Of a stretch of DNA of 64,000 bases, positions 20,798 to 30,714 are shown in pieces. The notes beneath the pieces are model-generated. The model saw nothing but the letters and a program-made list of their open reading frames with translations, had not been told where the DNA came from and did no database searches. Within the stretch, counting starts at the first letter, position 1, and each line of letters starts with the position of its first letter. This stretch comes from Lucinisca nassula. Its lineage: Eukaryota > Mollusca > Bivalvia > Lucinida > Lucinidae. The stretch is from assembly GCA_963580285.1 (NCBI GenBank), contig OY757021.1, forward strand, positions 96,958,149-97,022,148, given 5' to 3'. The position numbers and the translations under genes are program-made.

Positions 20798-21165
20798 AAT
20801 CTAACGAGCACCAACAATCTGTTTGGAATAGAAATAAGAAAAAATATCGCACATTTACATGGGCCCCGTCAAGCGATTTTGGTACTTATCGCCTATGCGA
20901 GCAGCGAAGGTTCAGGGGAGCCTGCGCATCCGCGCAGTCTCGCCAGAATCTTCGCTACTCGCTCATACAAGCAGTGAATCAAGAGGAACCTTCAGACAGA
21001 AAGCCATATCCCTGGCCCCTCTGAATGGCTGGGCATGCGCAGTTAAAATTTGTCATGACGGAATGCTCGAAGACACAAATTCGCTTGGCGGTGCTCACAT
21101 CTGAAAAGTACTAGTTCTTGAGATAAGAAAGACGCCATTTTGGTGCCCGGATGTATTGTCGTGTT
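20798..21165 (-). mobile_element. Family B relic with inserted hairpin sequence
   Basis: CTAACGAGCACCAACAATC, AGAAATAAGAAAAAATATCG and ATTTACAT are followed by foreign sequence (about 20858-21102). B-like CTGAAAAGTACTAGTTCTTG and GGATGTATTGTCGTG resume after it. Confidence 0.5.
20897..20963. repeat. Hairpin, ~30 bp arms
   Basis: GCGAGCAGCGAAGGTTC pairs with GAATCTTCGCTACTCGC, and AGCCTGCGCATCC with GCGCAGTCT. It is related to weak hairpins near 0.5 and 61.8 kb and distinct from the P hairpin. Confidence 0.55.
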
Positions 21166-21556
21166 TACAGGGCTAGTTGGCTTTTATGTCCTGATAGATT
21201 AGATCAGACTTCTCGAATCATACAGCCAAAACCGAAGGCTCCGTGCATGCGCAAAAAAGCGTGAGGCCAGGTTTTCCATTATGCAGCCGATTGTCTAAGT
21301 AGCATCAAGTTGGATCGAGAAGATGAGAGGTTCTGTGTTTTGCAATTAATCTATTTGTTTGCCCTGTAAAGTCATGTCATTTACAACACTTGTTGGTAAA
21401 CCAATCATTTTCAATTTACACGGCAATTCTCCATTATCTAAGATTAAGTGAAATGAATGGAACCAGTTCACATCAAACTCTACAAAACGACACATAAAGA
21501 CAGAATGACAGTGTGTGTGTCCGATCGATCTCATACTTGTCTTTCGTTTTGTATTA
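21166..21556. other. No gene seen
   Basis: A 74-codon minus-strand frame at 21346-21570 shows no recognisable motif and overlaps a P element end. I do not call it. Confidence 0.35.
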
Positions 21557-21793
21557 TTAACCTTTACCAATTGTATGCGGGAAACCTATAAAGGTGTACC
21601 TTGGCAAACAGTGCAGTCCCAGATCAGACGCCGCAGAACGCGGCGACTGATCAGGGCCTGCACTATTTGCTAACATAATTTTCCGTCAAAAATAGAATAA
21701 AAACAAAAAAAACAGGCCTGCCACCCCTTATATGTGAAGTGGACTTGCCCAACGTATAGCAATGGAAGAGTCCACTAGTATACAATGGGTTAA
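21557..21793 (+). mobile_element. Family P element
   Basis: TTAACCTTTACCAATTGTAT and TATACAATGGGTTAA are the ends. Hairpin arms run GCAAACAGTGCAGTCCC to GGGCCTGCACTATTTGC. Confidence 0.8.
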
Positions 21794-21847
21794 TGCTTAT
21801 CATGGTAACACGTCCATGTTATGAACGCACTAAAAAGCCCACTTAAA

Positions 21848-22025
21848 CATAAGTGTAACAAGCCCGTGTAATGAACACCCCTTTAAACCCCAATTTAGTA
21901 ATTGAAATGGGGGTTTTCAGGGGTGTACAGATTTTCCTTAATTTTGTCCTAAACATAGATTGTAGGTACCTGTTAGAGCCGCCACAAATAGACAGTCCTA
22001 ACTAGCACCAATAAATAATGTTGCG
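21848..22025 (-). mobile_element. Family B half element
   Basis: GTGTAACAAGCCCGTGTAAT, CACCCCTTTAAACCCCA and TGTAGGTACCTGTTAGAGCC. The core is degraded and the distal module lost. Confidence 0.7.
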
Positions 22026-22122
22026 ATATACTCGTACATGTGAATATATATATATATTAAATAAAAGTTCTAGACATTTAAGCACTGTCGAGTCTTTTCC
22101 ATCACCTATTCCAACACCTATT

Positions 22123-22338
22123 TTAAGGAGAATGGGAACACCTGACACATTTTCCCGCCATCATTTTTCAAAGGGAGACAACTTTCGGGACTTCCTGTTC
22201 GCTTTTCTATGAGCCCTTTCCCATCGAAAAGGGGTCAACTCCTAAAGGAAAGAATTTGCGCCTCCTCCCCTATTGACATGGGAGTGAAAAACATTTTTGA
22301 CAGAGTTGCCTCCCTGAAGGTGTTCCCATTTCCCTTAA
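22123..22338. mobile_element. Family S element
   Basis: TTAAGGAGAATGGGAACACC to GGTGTTCCCATTTCCCTTAA. It shares AAAGGGAGACAACTTTCGGG with the 7.95 kb copy but has lost the right arm of the central palindrome. Confidence 0.8.
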
Positions 22339-22418
22339 TTTCAACCTTTTTGGGGTGTAGCCTAGATGATGAAGATAAAATATCAGAGAAAGGCCTCTGT
22401 TGTACTATATTTGCTATA

Positions 22419-22734
22419 CATTGCGAAAACACGCCTATATAAATACATTTTAGTCTTTATCGCCGAAAAAATGAAAAATTTAATATGAAAAATTGTGATA
22501 TTTTTCTTATTTCTGCTCAAAATATAGATTGTGAGTACTCGTTGGAACCGCCTCATCTAGGAGGTACTTACGAGTACCCATAATCTATATTGGAACCGCG
22601 TTCTAACAAGTACCCACAATCTATATTTTAGAGCAGAAATAAGAAAAATAAGGTTTACCCCTGCAAACCCCAGTTTTACTATATAAAAGTGGGGTTCAAG
22701 GGGGTCAAAATTATATAGGCGTGTTTTCGTGATG
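22419..22734 (-). mobile_element. Family A element with repeated core arm
   Basis: CATTGCGAAAACACGCC to GGCGTGTTTTCGTGATG. The right arm occurs twice (TTACGAGTACCCATAATC, then TCTAACAAGTACCCACAATC) separated by ~55 bp. Confidence 0.88.
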
Positions 22735-22769
22735 GTTACGCAATAAATCTGCTCTAAGACTGGACAAGT

Positions 22770-22870
22770 GTTTGATTACTCATCGGACAAGCTCATTATG
22801 GCAGTTCCAGGGAGCACTCACAACCTATGTTGCGCAAGAAATATTAGAAAAGCATCTCAATATTTTGAAA
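22770..22870 (-). mobile_element. Family B scrap
   Basis: TACTCATCGGACAAGCTCAT, GAGCACTCACAACCTATG and AAGAAATATTAGAAAAGCAT are worn core sequence without ends. Confidence 0.45.
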
Positions 22871-22949
22871 AATGTCTTTCATATAATCATTAAAGATATG
22901 TTTATATTTCACATGTAGTTTTTCTTATTCTATTATTTAGCACATGGTG

Positions 22950-23162
22950 TTAACCCTTATCTTGCTGTTCAGGACAACCCCTATCTTTGCAAACAGTGTA
23001 GATCCAGATCAGATGGCTTCTGAAGAAGCCATCTGATCAGGATCTACACTGTTTGGCATTGAGTTTATGAATTTGTAGCAATAAATTACATCAAGTAATT
23101 TGATTGGTTGATAGACAGAAATGGGTGTGGCTGAAATGAATATTCAGCAAGAGAAGGGTTAA
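22950..23162 (+). mobile_element. Family P, GATGGCTTC hairpin subtype
   Basis: TTAACCCTTATCTTGCTG and CAGCAAGAGAAGGGTTAA are strong inverted ends. The hairpin reads GTAGATCCAGATCAGATGG with GAAGCCATCTGATCAGG, so both arms differ together from the GACGCCGC subtype. The sister copy is at 34.05 kb. Confidence 0.88.
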
Positions 23163-23474
23163 ATTAACGGCGCAATAAGTTGATGCGACATTGCTTACAC
23201 TTTAATACCATGCTGAATATTTCTAACGCCATTTTATAGGTTATACTCTCTGCCAGGTCTAGTGACTTTAAGTGTAACAGATCGTTTCTAAGAGCACGAA
23301 ACCGAATGCCAATTTCAAAGAAGTAGAAATCAAAGGCAAACGGTATCAATGTTATGAATTCAAACCAAGCTGAAAAATATCCTTTAAACAAGCGTTTTCC
23401 ACGAAGGCGACTGCTCTGGATGCTTTTGCTAACTCGGTTTGTCGCATGTGATTTTTATTTATTATTATGTTTTA
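23163..23474. other. No gene seen
   Basis: A 75-codon minus-strand frame (23391-23164) is rich in F and I and matches nothing I recognise. Confidence 0.35.
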
Positions 23475-23830
23475 TCATATGACGTCGCGTCTGAGAGTGT
23501 AATAACGCCATGTAATATCTTCAATAATCCACTACTGGATTAAATATGCAAATTAGCTAGATACGTCCCGTAACGTTACATGTACGACGTCCTTAACGAC
23601 GTCGCGTTCACTAATGGCGGAATATTGACATTTTTGTAAACAATCGTTGATAAACTACGTTTTAAATGACAGATGATAAATAGAACCTTGCATTCGAGCT
23701 CATGTATTATTGAATAAACTCGTTGAGGAAAAGGGATAAAATGCTCGGCAAAGTCTCGCATTTTATCCCCTTTCCTCAACTCGTTTAATAAATCCAATAA
23801 TACATGATCACTCATGTAAGATCCTCTATG
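23475..23830 (+). mobile_element. Family J terminal-hairpin element
   Basis: Left segment: TCATATGACGTCGCGTC, AATAACGCCATGTAATA, an AATCCACTACTGGATT palindrome, ATATGCAAATTAG, ACGACGTCC. Then a hairpin at 23702-23812 with ~50 bp arms (CGTTGAGGAAAAGGGATAAA to TTTATCCCCTTTCCTCAAC) closed by GCTCGGCAAAGTCTCGC. It ends TCATGTAAGATCCTCTATG. No terminal inverted repeat. Confidence 0.75.
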
Positions 23831-24029
23831 TTGTCTTTTGCTTTTTAAGATGTATTTTTCTAGTACTTGGGGTGGACTATGGGGTCTGATCCGATCTGTT
23901 TCTGAAGTAATGTAACTGACTACAATAAGCGTAATATATAATATTCAAACTGATATAAGACACGTTTGATATATGCAGTTTTCATACCTTTAAAATAATG
24001 TGACCTGTCTCTAATTGGCGATCTAAAAA

Positions 24030-24115
24030 AAAGATCGATGTTAGAACCGACTCCTAAGGGTACAGTGTTTATAACGAGAACTCACAAACTATGCTTTTGA
24101 GCAGACTAAAATAAA
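24030..24115. mobile_element. Core-palindrome relic
   Basis: GATGTTAGAACCGACTCC and TATAACGAGAACTCACAAAC with GAGCAGAC are worn A/B core arms. Confidence 0.4.
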
Positions 24116-24178
24116 TAGTACAACCTTGAAATTTATGTTCTTCGACTGAGAAAAATGTTCATTACAGGCATATATGTA

Positions 24179-24400
24179 TTAGCCCATTTTGTATCAGAAA
24201 CCCCAAAACGGGTAATTGGCAAACTGAGCAGATCAAGAACAGACGCCGCTGGCGTCTGATCATGACATACACTGTTTGGAAAAAGCTAAGTCATTTTCCA
24301 AACAAAATGTGAAGAAAACACAACCTGACAACCCTAAATTTCGGAATAGACCCCTGTAATATATAAGGAGGGAGATTCCATTTGGTACAAAAAGGGTTAA
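24179..24400 (+). mobile_element. Family P element
   Basis: TTAGCCCATTTTGTATC to GGTACAAAAAGGGTTAA. The hairpin is shortened (GACGCCGCTGGCGTC). AACACAACCTGACAACCC marks the right module. Confidence 0.85.
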
Positions 24401-24439
24401 CCTAAGCAGATACACGCACTCATCCTTTCGATGCCTAGT

Positions 24440-24950
24440 GTAGTCTGTTATATCTCCAAACCGTTTCTGATGAAAATGTGTTGTTGTATTATTCTTATCT
24501 ATATTAAAAACATAGGATAAAAGTGCTCGCTAGAATCGCCTCACTGAGGCGGCTCTTAGGAGGACATGTGCTTGGAGCATTACAAAAAATATTGTATACC
24601 CCTGCAAACCTCAGTTGTCTCTATATTTTTCTTTGTTTGATTTGAGGTTTAAAGTCCCAGGTCATTTTGGAGACGTTGACACCAACGTTATGGGACTTTT
24701 ACCCGACATTGAGATGAAATGACACGCCCAATGAAACCAAAAGGGTTTATAAACATGGACGGTCCGACTCGCACCGCTTTACCTGGGCAGGATTAGATCC
24801 TCCAAGCGGTTTACGAGTACTCGTGTGCGGTCGGTTTTAGCTCTGCGTGAAAGCATCATGCAGCCCATCTGTTTCTTCAAGCCCCGATGGGTTTCTCTAT
24901 ATAAAGTGGGGTTTACGGGCGTAATGTTTCACGGACTTTTTAACGTGATG
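24440..24950 (+). mobile_element. Family B element split by SINE-1
   Basis: Left module is decayed, core GTGCTCGCTAGAATCGCCTC, then CCTGCAAACCTCAGTTG. SINE-1 interrupts. The right module resumes at TATAAAGTGGGGTTTACGGG and ends CGGACTTTTTAACGTGATG. Confidence 0.8.
24627..24893 (-). mobile_element. SINE-1 inserted in B, 9 bp duplication
   Basis: Minus-strand SINE-1 with TTTGTTTGATTTGAGG at its left (3') end. TCTCTATAT occurs at 24618-24626 and 24894-24902, duplicating Family B sequence. Confidence 0.9.
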
Positions 24951-25027
24951 TTAGCAGTTATAGCTAGGAGTACAGTATTCTGGTTGACTGCTTCAATTTG
25001 AATTATAATATAATGTTATTAAACAAA

Positions 25028-25139
25028 TAATTTCGTATTGGACCAGTTACAGGTCCGAGGTCTGCTGTATTGGCACGAGGCCGAAGGCCGAGGCCAATAC
25101 AGCTTACCAAGGACCTGTAACTTGGCCAATACGAAATTA
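25028..25139. repeat. Foldback, ~45 bp arms
   Basis: TAATTTCGTATTGG with GTTACAGGTCC on the left is matched by GGACCTGTAAC with CCAATACGAAATTA on the right. GCTGTATTGGC pairs with GCCAATACAGC around GAGGCCGAAGGCC. Single copy here. Confidence 0.75.
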
Positions 25140-25243
25140 CTTGATTAATGACAATTTTATTAATTGACCCAGTTTAAAAACATGATTTATGATTTTAAAA
25201 TATTGGTTGACTTGGTGTAATACAGAATAATCAATTAATAATA

Positions 25244-25466
25244 TACAGTTAAATTCCGCTATTAAGACCACCAGAATTAGTCTTAAGAATTAAGACTAAT
25301 TCTGCTTTTAAAAAATTATTCAGATGAGTGTTGTTATTCTCTCTTCACTTTTTCTGCATACAATGTCCTCTGGTCAGGGACCACCATTGGGACTGTTCAA
25401 AAGTGGTCTTAAAGACCACTTTTGAATAGTCCAAAAGGTGGTCCTAATATAGTAATTTTTACTGTA
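25244..25466. mobile_element. Family D element
   Basis: TACAGTTAAATTCCGCTATT and TAATATAGTAATTTTTACTG are the ends; AAAGTGGTCTTAAAGACCAC is the inner palindrome. A second small palindrome (AGTCTTAAGAATTAAGACT) lies near the left end. Confidence 0.8.
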
Positions 25467-25541
25467 TATTTCACCAAATAAGAACATAGGGTGAAACTTT
25501 GATAAATCGAACACGGATGTCTCGTTAACAAATGCTACATA

Positions 25542-25924
25542 GAGGATCTTACATGAGTGTTCATGTATTATTGAATTTATTAAACGAGTTGAGGAAAAGG
25601 GATAAAATGCGAGGCTTTGCCGAGCATTTCATGCCTTTTCTTCAACGAGTTTGATATGTACATGTATTATTGAATTTATTAAACGAGTTGAGGAAAAGGG
25701 ATAAAATACGAGGCTTTGCCGAGCGAGGCTTTGCCGAGCATTTTATGCCTTTTCCTCAACGAGTTTAATAAATTCAATAATACATGAGTACGAATGCAAG
25801 ATTCTATTTATCATATGGCATTAAAACGCATTTTATTCACGATTTGTTGGCAAAAATTTCAATATTCTGTCATAAGTAAACTCGACTTATTTACATATTT
25901 AATCCACTGGTGGATTATCGAATT
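25542..25924 (-). mobile_element. Family J element with doubled hairpin
   Basis: Starts TAGAGGATCTTACATGAGTG. Two successive GAGGAAAAGGGATAAAA hairpins lie at about 25565-25656 and 25665-25790, the second with a duplicated GAGGCTTTGCCGAGC loop. The distal segment is truncated near TGGTGGATTATCG. Confidence 0.7.
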
Positions 25925-26287
25925 TATTACATAGAGGATCTTACATGAGTATTCATGTATTATTGAATTTGTTAAACGAGCTGAGAAAAACGGATAAAAT
26001 GCGAGGCTGTGCCGAGCATTTTATCCCTTTTGCTCAACGAGTTTAATAAATTTAATAAAACATGAACACGAATGCAAGATTCTATTTATCATATGACATT
26101 TTATTCAAGATTTTTTTGATAAAAATGTTAACATCCCGCCTCTATTAAACGCGACGCCGTTAATGACGTCGAACGTGTAACGTTACGGGACGTATCTACC
26201 TAATTTGCATATTTAATCCACTAGTGGATTATCGAAAATATGACATGGCGTTATTACACTCTCAGACGCGACGTCATATGATAAATA
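25925..26287 (-). mobile_element. Family J element, most complete
   Basis: Inverted relative to 23.5 kb: TAGAGGATCTTACATGAGTA, hairpin around GAGGCTGTGCCGAGC, TAATTTGCATATT, AATCCACTAGTGGATT and GGCGTTATTACACTCTCAG to GACGTCATATGA. Confidence 0.75.
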
Positions 26288-26500
26288 GAGGTTATTATAT
26301 GGTAAAGGTGTGCCTCTAAGTCATATTGGCACCGGTATGTCATATTGGCCCGAGGGCTTTATATGGTAAAGGTGTGCCTCTAAGTCATATTGGCACCGGT
26401 ATGTCATATTGGCACCGGTATGTCATATTAGCCCTCGGGCCAATATGACATACCGGTGCCAATATGACTTAGAGGCACACCTTTACCATATCATAACCTC
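26288..26500. repeat. Foldback with duplicated left arm
   Basis: Outer ends GAGGTTATTATATGGTAAA and TTTACCATATCATAACCTC pair, with CTAAGTCATATTGGCACCGG and its complement inside. The left arm occurs twice (26288-26361 and ~26364-26440), the right arm once. Confidence 0.85.
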
Positions 26501-26939
26501 TTTACTACATCATTTATATAGCACAGTTATATTGAAACGTGAAGAAATGAAGGCAAAGAGAACATTTACTTTTTAAAGGTTGATGCCGGGAACGTTTCAT
26601 CGAGTGGGTTGGGGCTATATTTTCGGTATCCGCCGAAAAAAAGAAAGAAATTCCTTTTAAATTATATAACTGATTAGTAGGCCTACACTAACCATGCTCA
26701 CGGTAATACAGTAACATAGTAGTGCGCAGCAAATTACGTCACAAGTGACGTCGCAACTATAAGTTTAAAAACAAAAACAAATCGCCATTTTAAATACAGA
26801 ATTTCTGCAGTTCAAAGAATGCTTTTTAAGGTATTTTACAGAATGTTTTGTGCTTATTTGAAGACCATTTTAATTTTAAAGGCTCTTAGTGTCATTCATC
26901 AAGCTACTGCATAATCGATTCCGTGTGTAGCAGTCGGTC
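26501..26939. other. No gene seen
   Basis: AT-rich, with ATTACGTCACAAGTGACGTC near 26733, two adjacent CRE-like motifs in inverted arrangement. Confidence 0.35.
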
Positions 26940-27390
26940 GCGGTGGTTGTTTAAGTTAAAATTCAAGACGACACTTTTTGGGGACATGTTTCCCTCCCAC
27001 AGATTTCTTCCGCACAATTTCCAGCTCCTCATAAGTGAAGGGATCTGTTCGCTTAAGGTTGTTGGCAAGACCTTATTGTTTCAATTGTTGGGACATCCCT
27101 GCTGTGCTTGAAAGCAACGGCCTTCACAATGCTTCCCAATCGTGAGTGAACTTCTTTTATAAAGTATTTTGTTTTTCATTTTTCATGCTTGCCACGAAAT
27201 ATCAGACTTTTCCCAAAATCTATTGTTATCCCTGTCTTCTATCGCTCTGTCTTGGTCCAGAAGTCGGGTTGACATTGCTTCAAGTGATTTTTCTGCGGCC
27301 ATTTTGAAGCTTATGGAGTACGGCATTAACGTTCTATTGCTATAGTAACAGAGTCGAGCGGTGCCAATATGGAAAGGCAGTGCCAAAAAT
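26940..27390 (-). pseudogene. Coding-like scrap, possibly β-1,4-galactosyltransferase-like
   Basis: Two minus-strand pieces look protein-like. One opens with ATGGCCGCA in a fair start context at ~27303 and reads MAAEKSLEAMSTRLLDQDR before stopping ~39 codons on. The other, near 27060-26950, reads DPFTYEELEIVRKK then SVGGKHVPKKC and soon stops. The GG-x-x-x-P-x-x-C pattern recalls the segment before the catalytic domain of β-1,4-galactosyltransferases, compared from memory only. No catalytic exon follows. Fragments of a captured gene, two exons of a host gene, or chance are all possible. Confidence 0.22.
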
Positions 27391-27494
27391 CCATATTATA
27401 TGGATTTTTGGCCCCGTCACGTGACTGTGCCATCAAAATAGCGAAAAATGAGCCTGTATTGAAAGATTCTAATGTAATTTTCCTATAGAAGGTA

Positions 27495-27544
27495 TGTAAT
27501 AAATTGCGTTATTACACTCTCAAACGCGACGTCATATGCTAAAT
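27495..27544 (-). mobile_element. Family J end relic
   Basis: TTGCGTTATTACACTCTCAA and CGCGACGTCATATGC match the terminal segment of the J copy that ends at 26287, in the same orientation. Confidence 0.6.
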
Positions 27545-27839
27545 TACGATATCAAATCCGTGTGACATATCACATCCGTGTGACATAGTGTACTTTTCAG
27601 AGTTCCTAAACGGTTATTTTTCTGCTGAAAATATTGTCACTTTTGCCTTATTAACAATTCAAACATAGGTTGTGGGTGTTCGTTAGAACCGCCTCTCTGA
27701 GGCGGTTCTAACGAGTACCCACAACCTATGTATTGGAGAAGAAATAAGAAAAATAATGTATACCCCTGTTAACCCCAGTTTTCTCTATATAAAGTTGGGT
27801 TCCGAGGGGTGTTCATTGCATGGGCTTGATATCGTGATG
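27545..27839 (+). mobile_element. Family B element
   Basis: The left end has a short doubling (AATCCGTGTGACATATCAC then ATCCGTGTGACATAGTG). The core is nearly perfect around CCGCCTCTCTGAGGCGG, and the right end is GGGCTTGATATCGTGATG. Confidence 0.9.
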
Positions 27840-27869
27840 AATTCGAACTTGAACTGGAGTTCCAAGAGA

Positions 27870-28123
27870 ATCCTTCCCATAGCCCCACATATCCTTATAA
27901 ATTAAGATTAATTTAGGGTTTTATCTTCTACTATTATTTTGAAAAGTTATGCTGTGTTGACTCATTAGAATCACCTCATTGAGAGAAACAACATTCCTTT
28001 ATTTAAAAGAAGATCGAAATGATACCCTTAAGTCGTCCCCATTATACTTCCTGACTGACCCTCAGTAGGTCGAACTTCCCCGATTTCGATCAAATATTTA
28101 TGATCCAAAAGGTATTCGAGCTA
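27870..28123 (+). mobile_element. Family F element, decayed
   Basis: GTTGACTCATTAGAATCACC, AACAACATTCCTTTATTTA and GTCGAACTTCCCCGATTTCG retain the F order, with half the core lost. Confidence 0.5.
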
Positions 28124-28401
28124 TGATTTCGATAACACACCCGTGCGACATAGTGCATGTTTCACATCGCCAAAACTGCTGTTTTCATGATGAAAATCCG
28201 TGATATTTCTTTTATTGATACTTCAAATAGACGTTGTGGGTGCTCGCTAGAACTGCCTCATTGAGGTGGTTCTAACGATTACCCACGATCTATGTATTGG
28301 AGCAGAAGTAAGAAACAAATGTATACCTCCGTAAACCCCAGTTTTCTCCATAAAAAGTGGGGTTCAGGGGGTGTTCATTTCACGGAGTTCTTCACGTTAT
28401 G
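28124..28401 (+). mobile_element. Family B element
   Basis: GATAACACACCCGTGCGACA to CACGGAGTTCTTCACGTTATG-like end, complete modules, core around CTGCCTCATTGAGGTGG with matched changes on both arms. Confidence 0.92.
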
Positions 28402-28704
28402 TATAGTTCCCCGTAGCTTGATTTAGCAGTAAAACGTGAAGCATGTAGTGTTGAAAATACACAACCCACAAAATGGCAAAAACAAGTCATTGCAAGCAAT
28501 GGATGACGGCATTTCACTAGACTGCCATACAAAATGTTGCCAGCCATTTGACCTCCATTATTTTTTTAAGATGCATTTTCAGAAATATATCTTCCAGAAC
28601 ATGTCATATCTTGTTTGTTCTATTGTTATATAATATTAATAGAAATGCTTGACTGAAATAAAGTATTAGTTTAAGCTTAAGAATCATGCTGACAGCTGTA
28701 ACAC
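28402..28704. other. No gene seen
   Basis: Unique AT-rich sequence with a short, unrecognised plus-strand frame. Confidence 0.35.
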
Positions 28705-28934
28705 TTAACCCATTTTGTACTGGAAACCCCAAAACGGGTAGTTGGCAAACAGTGCAGGCCCAGATCAGACGCCGCAGAACGCGGCGTCTGATCAGGGCCT
28801 ACACTGTTTGCAAAAAAGTTCTGCCTTTTTCCAAATAGATTTTGAAGAAAACACAACCTGACACCCCTAAATTTTGAAATGGACTCTTGCTATATATAAG
28901 GTGGAAGATTCCATTTGGTACAAAAAGGGGTTAA
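28705..28934 (+). mobile_element. Family P element, best reference copy
   Basis: TTAACCCATTTTGTACTGG to GGTACAAAAAGGGGTTAA. Hairpin arms run from GCAAACAGTGCAGGCCC to GGGCCTACACTGTTTGC with a GACGCCGCAGAACGCGGCGT loop region. CCTGACACCCCTAAATTTTG and ATATATAAGGTGGAAGATTC form the right module. Confidence 0.93.
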
Positions 28935-29654
28935 TGCTTTCATTCATATTATATTGTATTGCTCTTTGTTTTGTACGGTGTTCTTCGATAGTGTAGTGTC
29001 TGGCAGCTTGTAAAACTGTACGTCGTATCAAAATCCCTATTTGTGATTAGACGATTATAGTTCACGTATTTAATTAAAGGGGTAATATTACAGAAATTAG
29101 ATAAAGAAAAAACTACAGGAGAACTCGTGCGACAAGCGACTTCTCAGCATGGCCAACTTTATCTGACTTTTAATCTATTCACCTGTTCCCTGATAGTCAC
29201 ACTGCAAGTCAATATTGGATTGTCTCCCTTTGATTAAGGCCTATGGTATATACCTGTTGTGTAATCTCAACTGTGTTATAATCCGGCTGTGTGTGAAATC
29301 ATTTTCGCTTTTATGACCCCGGGGGATACTGAACGAGAATCGCTCATGTCAAGTGATGTCTAGTTAATTTCGGACTGGCTGTTTTTGTGTGGCCTGAGTT
29401 TATCTCCAATAAAGTTATGTTCTGTTCTGTCGTTTCTAAAGTCTTAACGAGCGAGAAAATTACTCTTTTTTGTGAAACCGTTAAAAGTGAGCATTTTTTT
29501 GCTTAACACAAAATATTATTGGTGCTCAAAAATCCATTTTTTTGTGTGCTGGAATGAAATATTCTACTTTATATATTAGAAAAAATAGAAGAAAAAAAAT
29601 CTTTATAGCTTATGAGTGTCTGTTGAATTATTTTTAAGGACATTGTTTAGAAAT
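28935..29654. other. No gene seen
   Basis: Unique AT-rich DNA without a supported frame; CCAATAAAGTTATG near 29409 resembles a polyadenylation signal but has no gene before it. Confidence 0.35.
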
Positions 29655-29865
29655 GTCACATATTCACAAGTCCATGAAATGAAAACCCCTTTAAACCCTA
29701 CTTTACATAGAGAAAACCTGGGTTCACAGGGATTTACATTTTCTGTTTTCTGCTCCAAGACCTAGGTTGTGAGAACTCGTTGATGAGGCGGTTCTAACGA
29801 GCATCACTACCTATGATTGAAGTATAAGTAAAATTAAATTGCAACACATTGATTTGTCACATATT
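29655..29865 (-). mobile_element. Family B element, distal part lost
   Basis: CACAAGTCCATGAAATGAAA, AAACCCTACTTTACATAG, core GAACTCGTTGATGAGGCGG with a shortened left arm, then AGTATAAGTAAAATTAAAT. Confidence 0.75.
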
Positions 29866-29879
29866 AATGTTTATAGAAA

Positions 29880-30025
29880 CATAACATGTTAAAAGGTTTG
29901 TGTTATGAACACCCCACTTTATATTGAGAAAACTAGGGTTTACAAGGTATTACAATTTCTAATATCTGCACCAAGACAAAGTCACCGAAAAAGACACTAT
30001 GTCACGCGGATATGCTATCTTAATG
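29880..30025 (-). mobile_element. Family B element lacking the core
   Basis: GTTATGAACACCCCACTTTA and CTGCACCAAGACAAAG run straight into CACCGAAAAAGACACTATG, CACGCGGATATGCTATCTTA. The whole palindrome is deleted. Confidence 0.65.
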
Positions 30026-30123
30026 GGTTGACAATAAAGACACTGATCTGAGCTTGACGTCTGATCTGAGTTTCCATGTTTGGGCTTTCTCGTCCAAAAC
30101 GCGCTTAAATCGGCTTGGCTATC

Positions 30124-30398
30124 ATCATAATGTTAACGAGTTCATGTAATTAGCACGTCTCTCAATCCAACTTTACATACATAAAACTTTTGCCCCAAAC
30201 ATGTGTTGTGTGTACTCGTTAGAACCGCTATGAGGCGGTTCTAACAAGTACCCACAACTTGGTACTCGTTAGAACTTTACAAGCACTCACAACCGATGTG
30301 TAAAGAAGAAATAAAAATATGACCTAATTTCAATGCAAAAGTAACCGTTTTCTGGATGTGAAAGAATGTAACCACACAGATGTGAGTTATTATAATGG
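30124..30398 (-). mobile_element. Family B element
   Basis: CATCATAATGTTAACGAGTT to GTGAGTTATTATAATGG. The core around AACCGCTATGAGGCGG is followed by a second partial arm (GGTACTCGTTAGAAC). Confidence 0.75.
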
Positions 30399-30714
30399 TC
30401 ACAATGATCATTCAATGAGATAATGCTTACTTTCACTGTTTAAAACAAAGCGTTATGTTTTTTAATTACTCTTCATTTGCCTGTAACCATTATAATTACT
30501 GTTTCACAATTTTGTATGCTTCATGTAAGGATTAAGGGTTGTTAATTTGAAAAAAAAAATGCCGGCATCTAATAAAATAAAAGTTCCACTTATTTGATAT
30601 CTTTTGGAAGGAATTTAAATGGACAATTAGTTCAAAACGGAACATGTTTGTCAAATTGTTCCCGGTAGCAATAGCGGGGTCATATTGTATTTGCCGTTGG
30701 TTTGTTGGTTTGTT

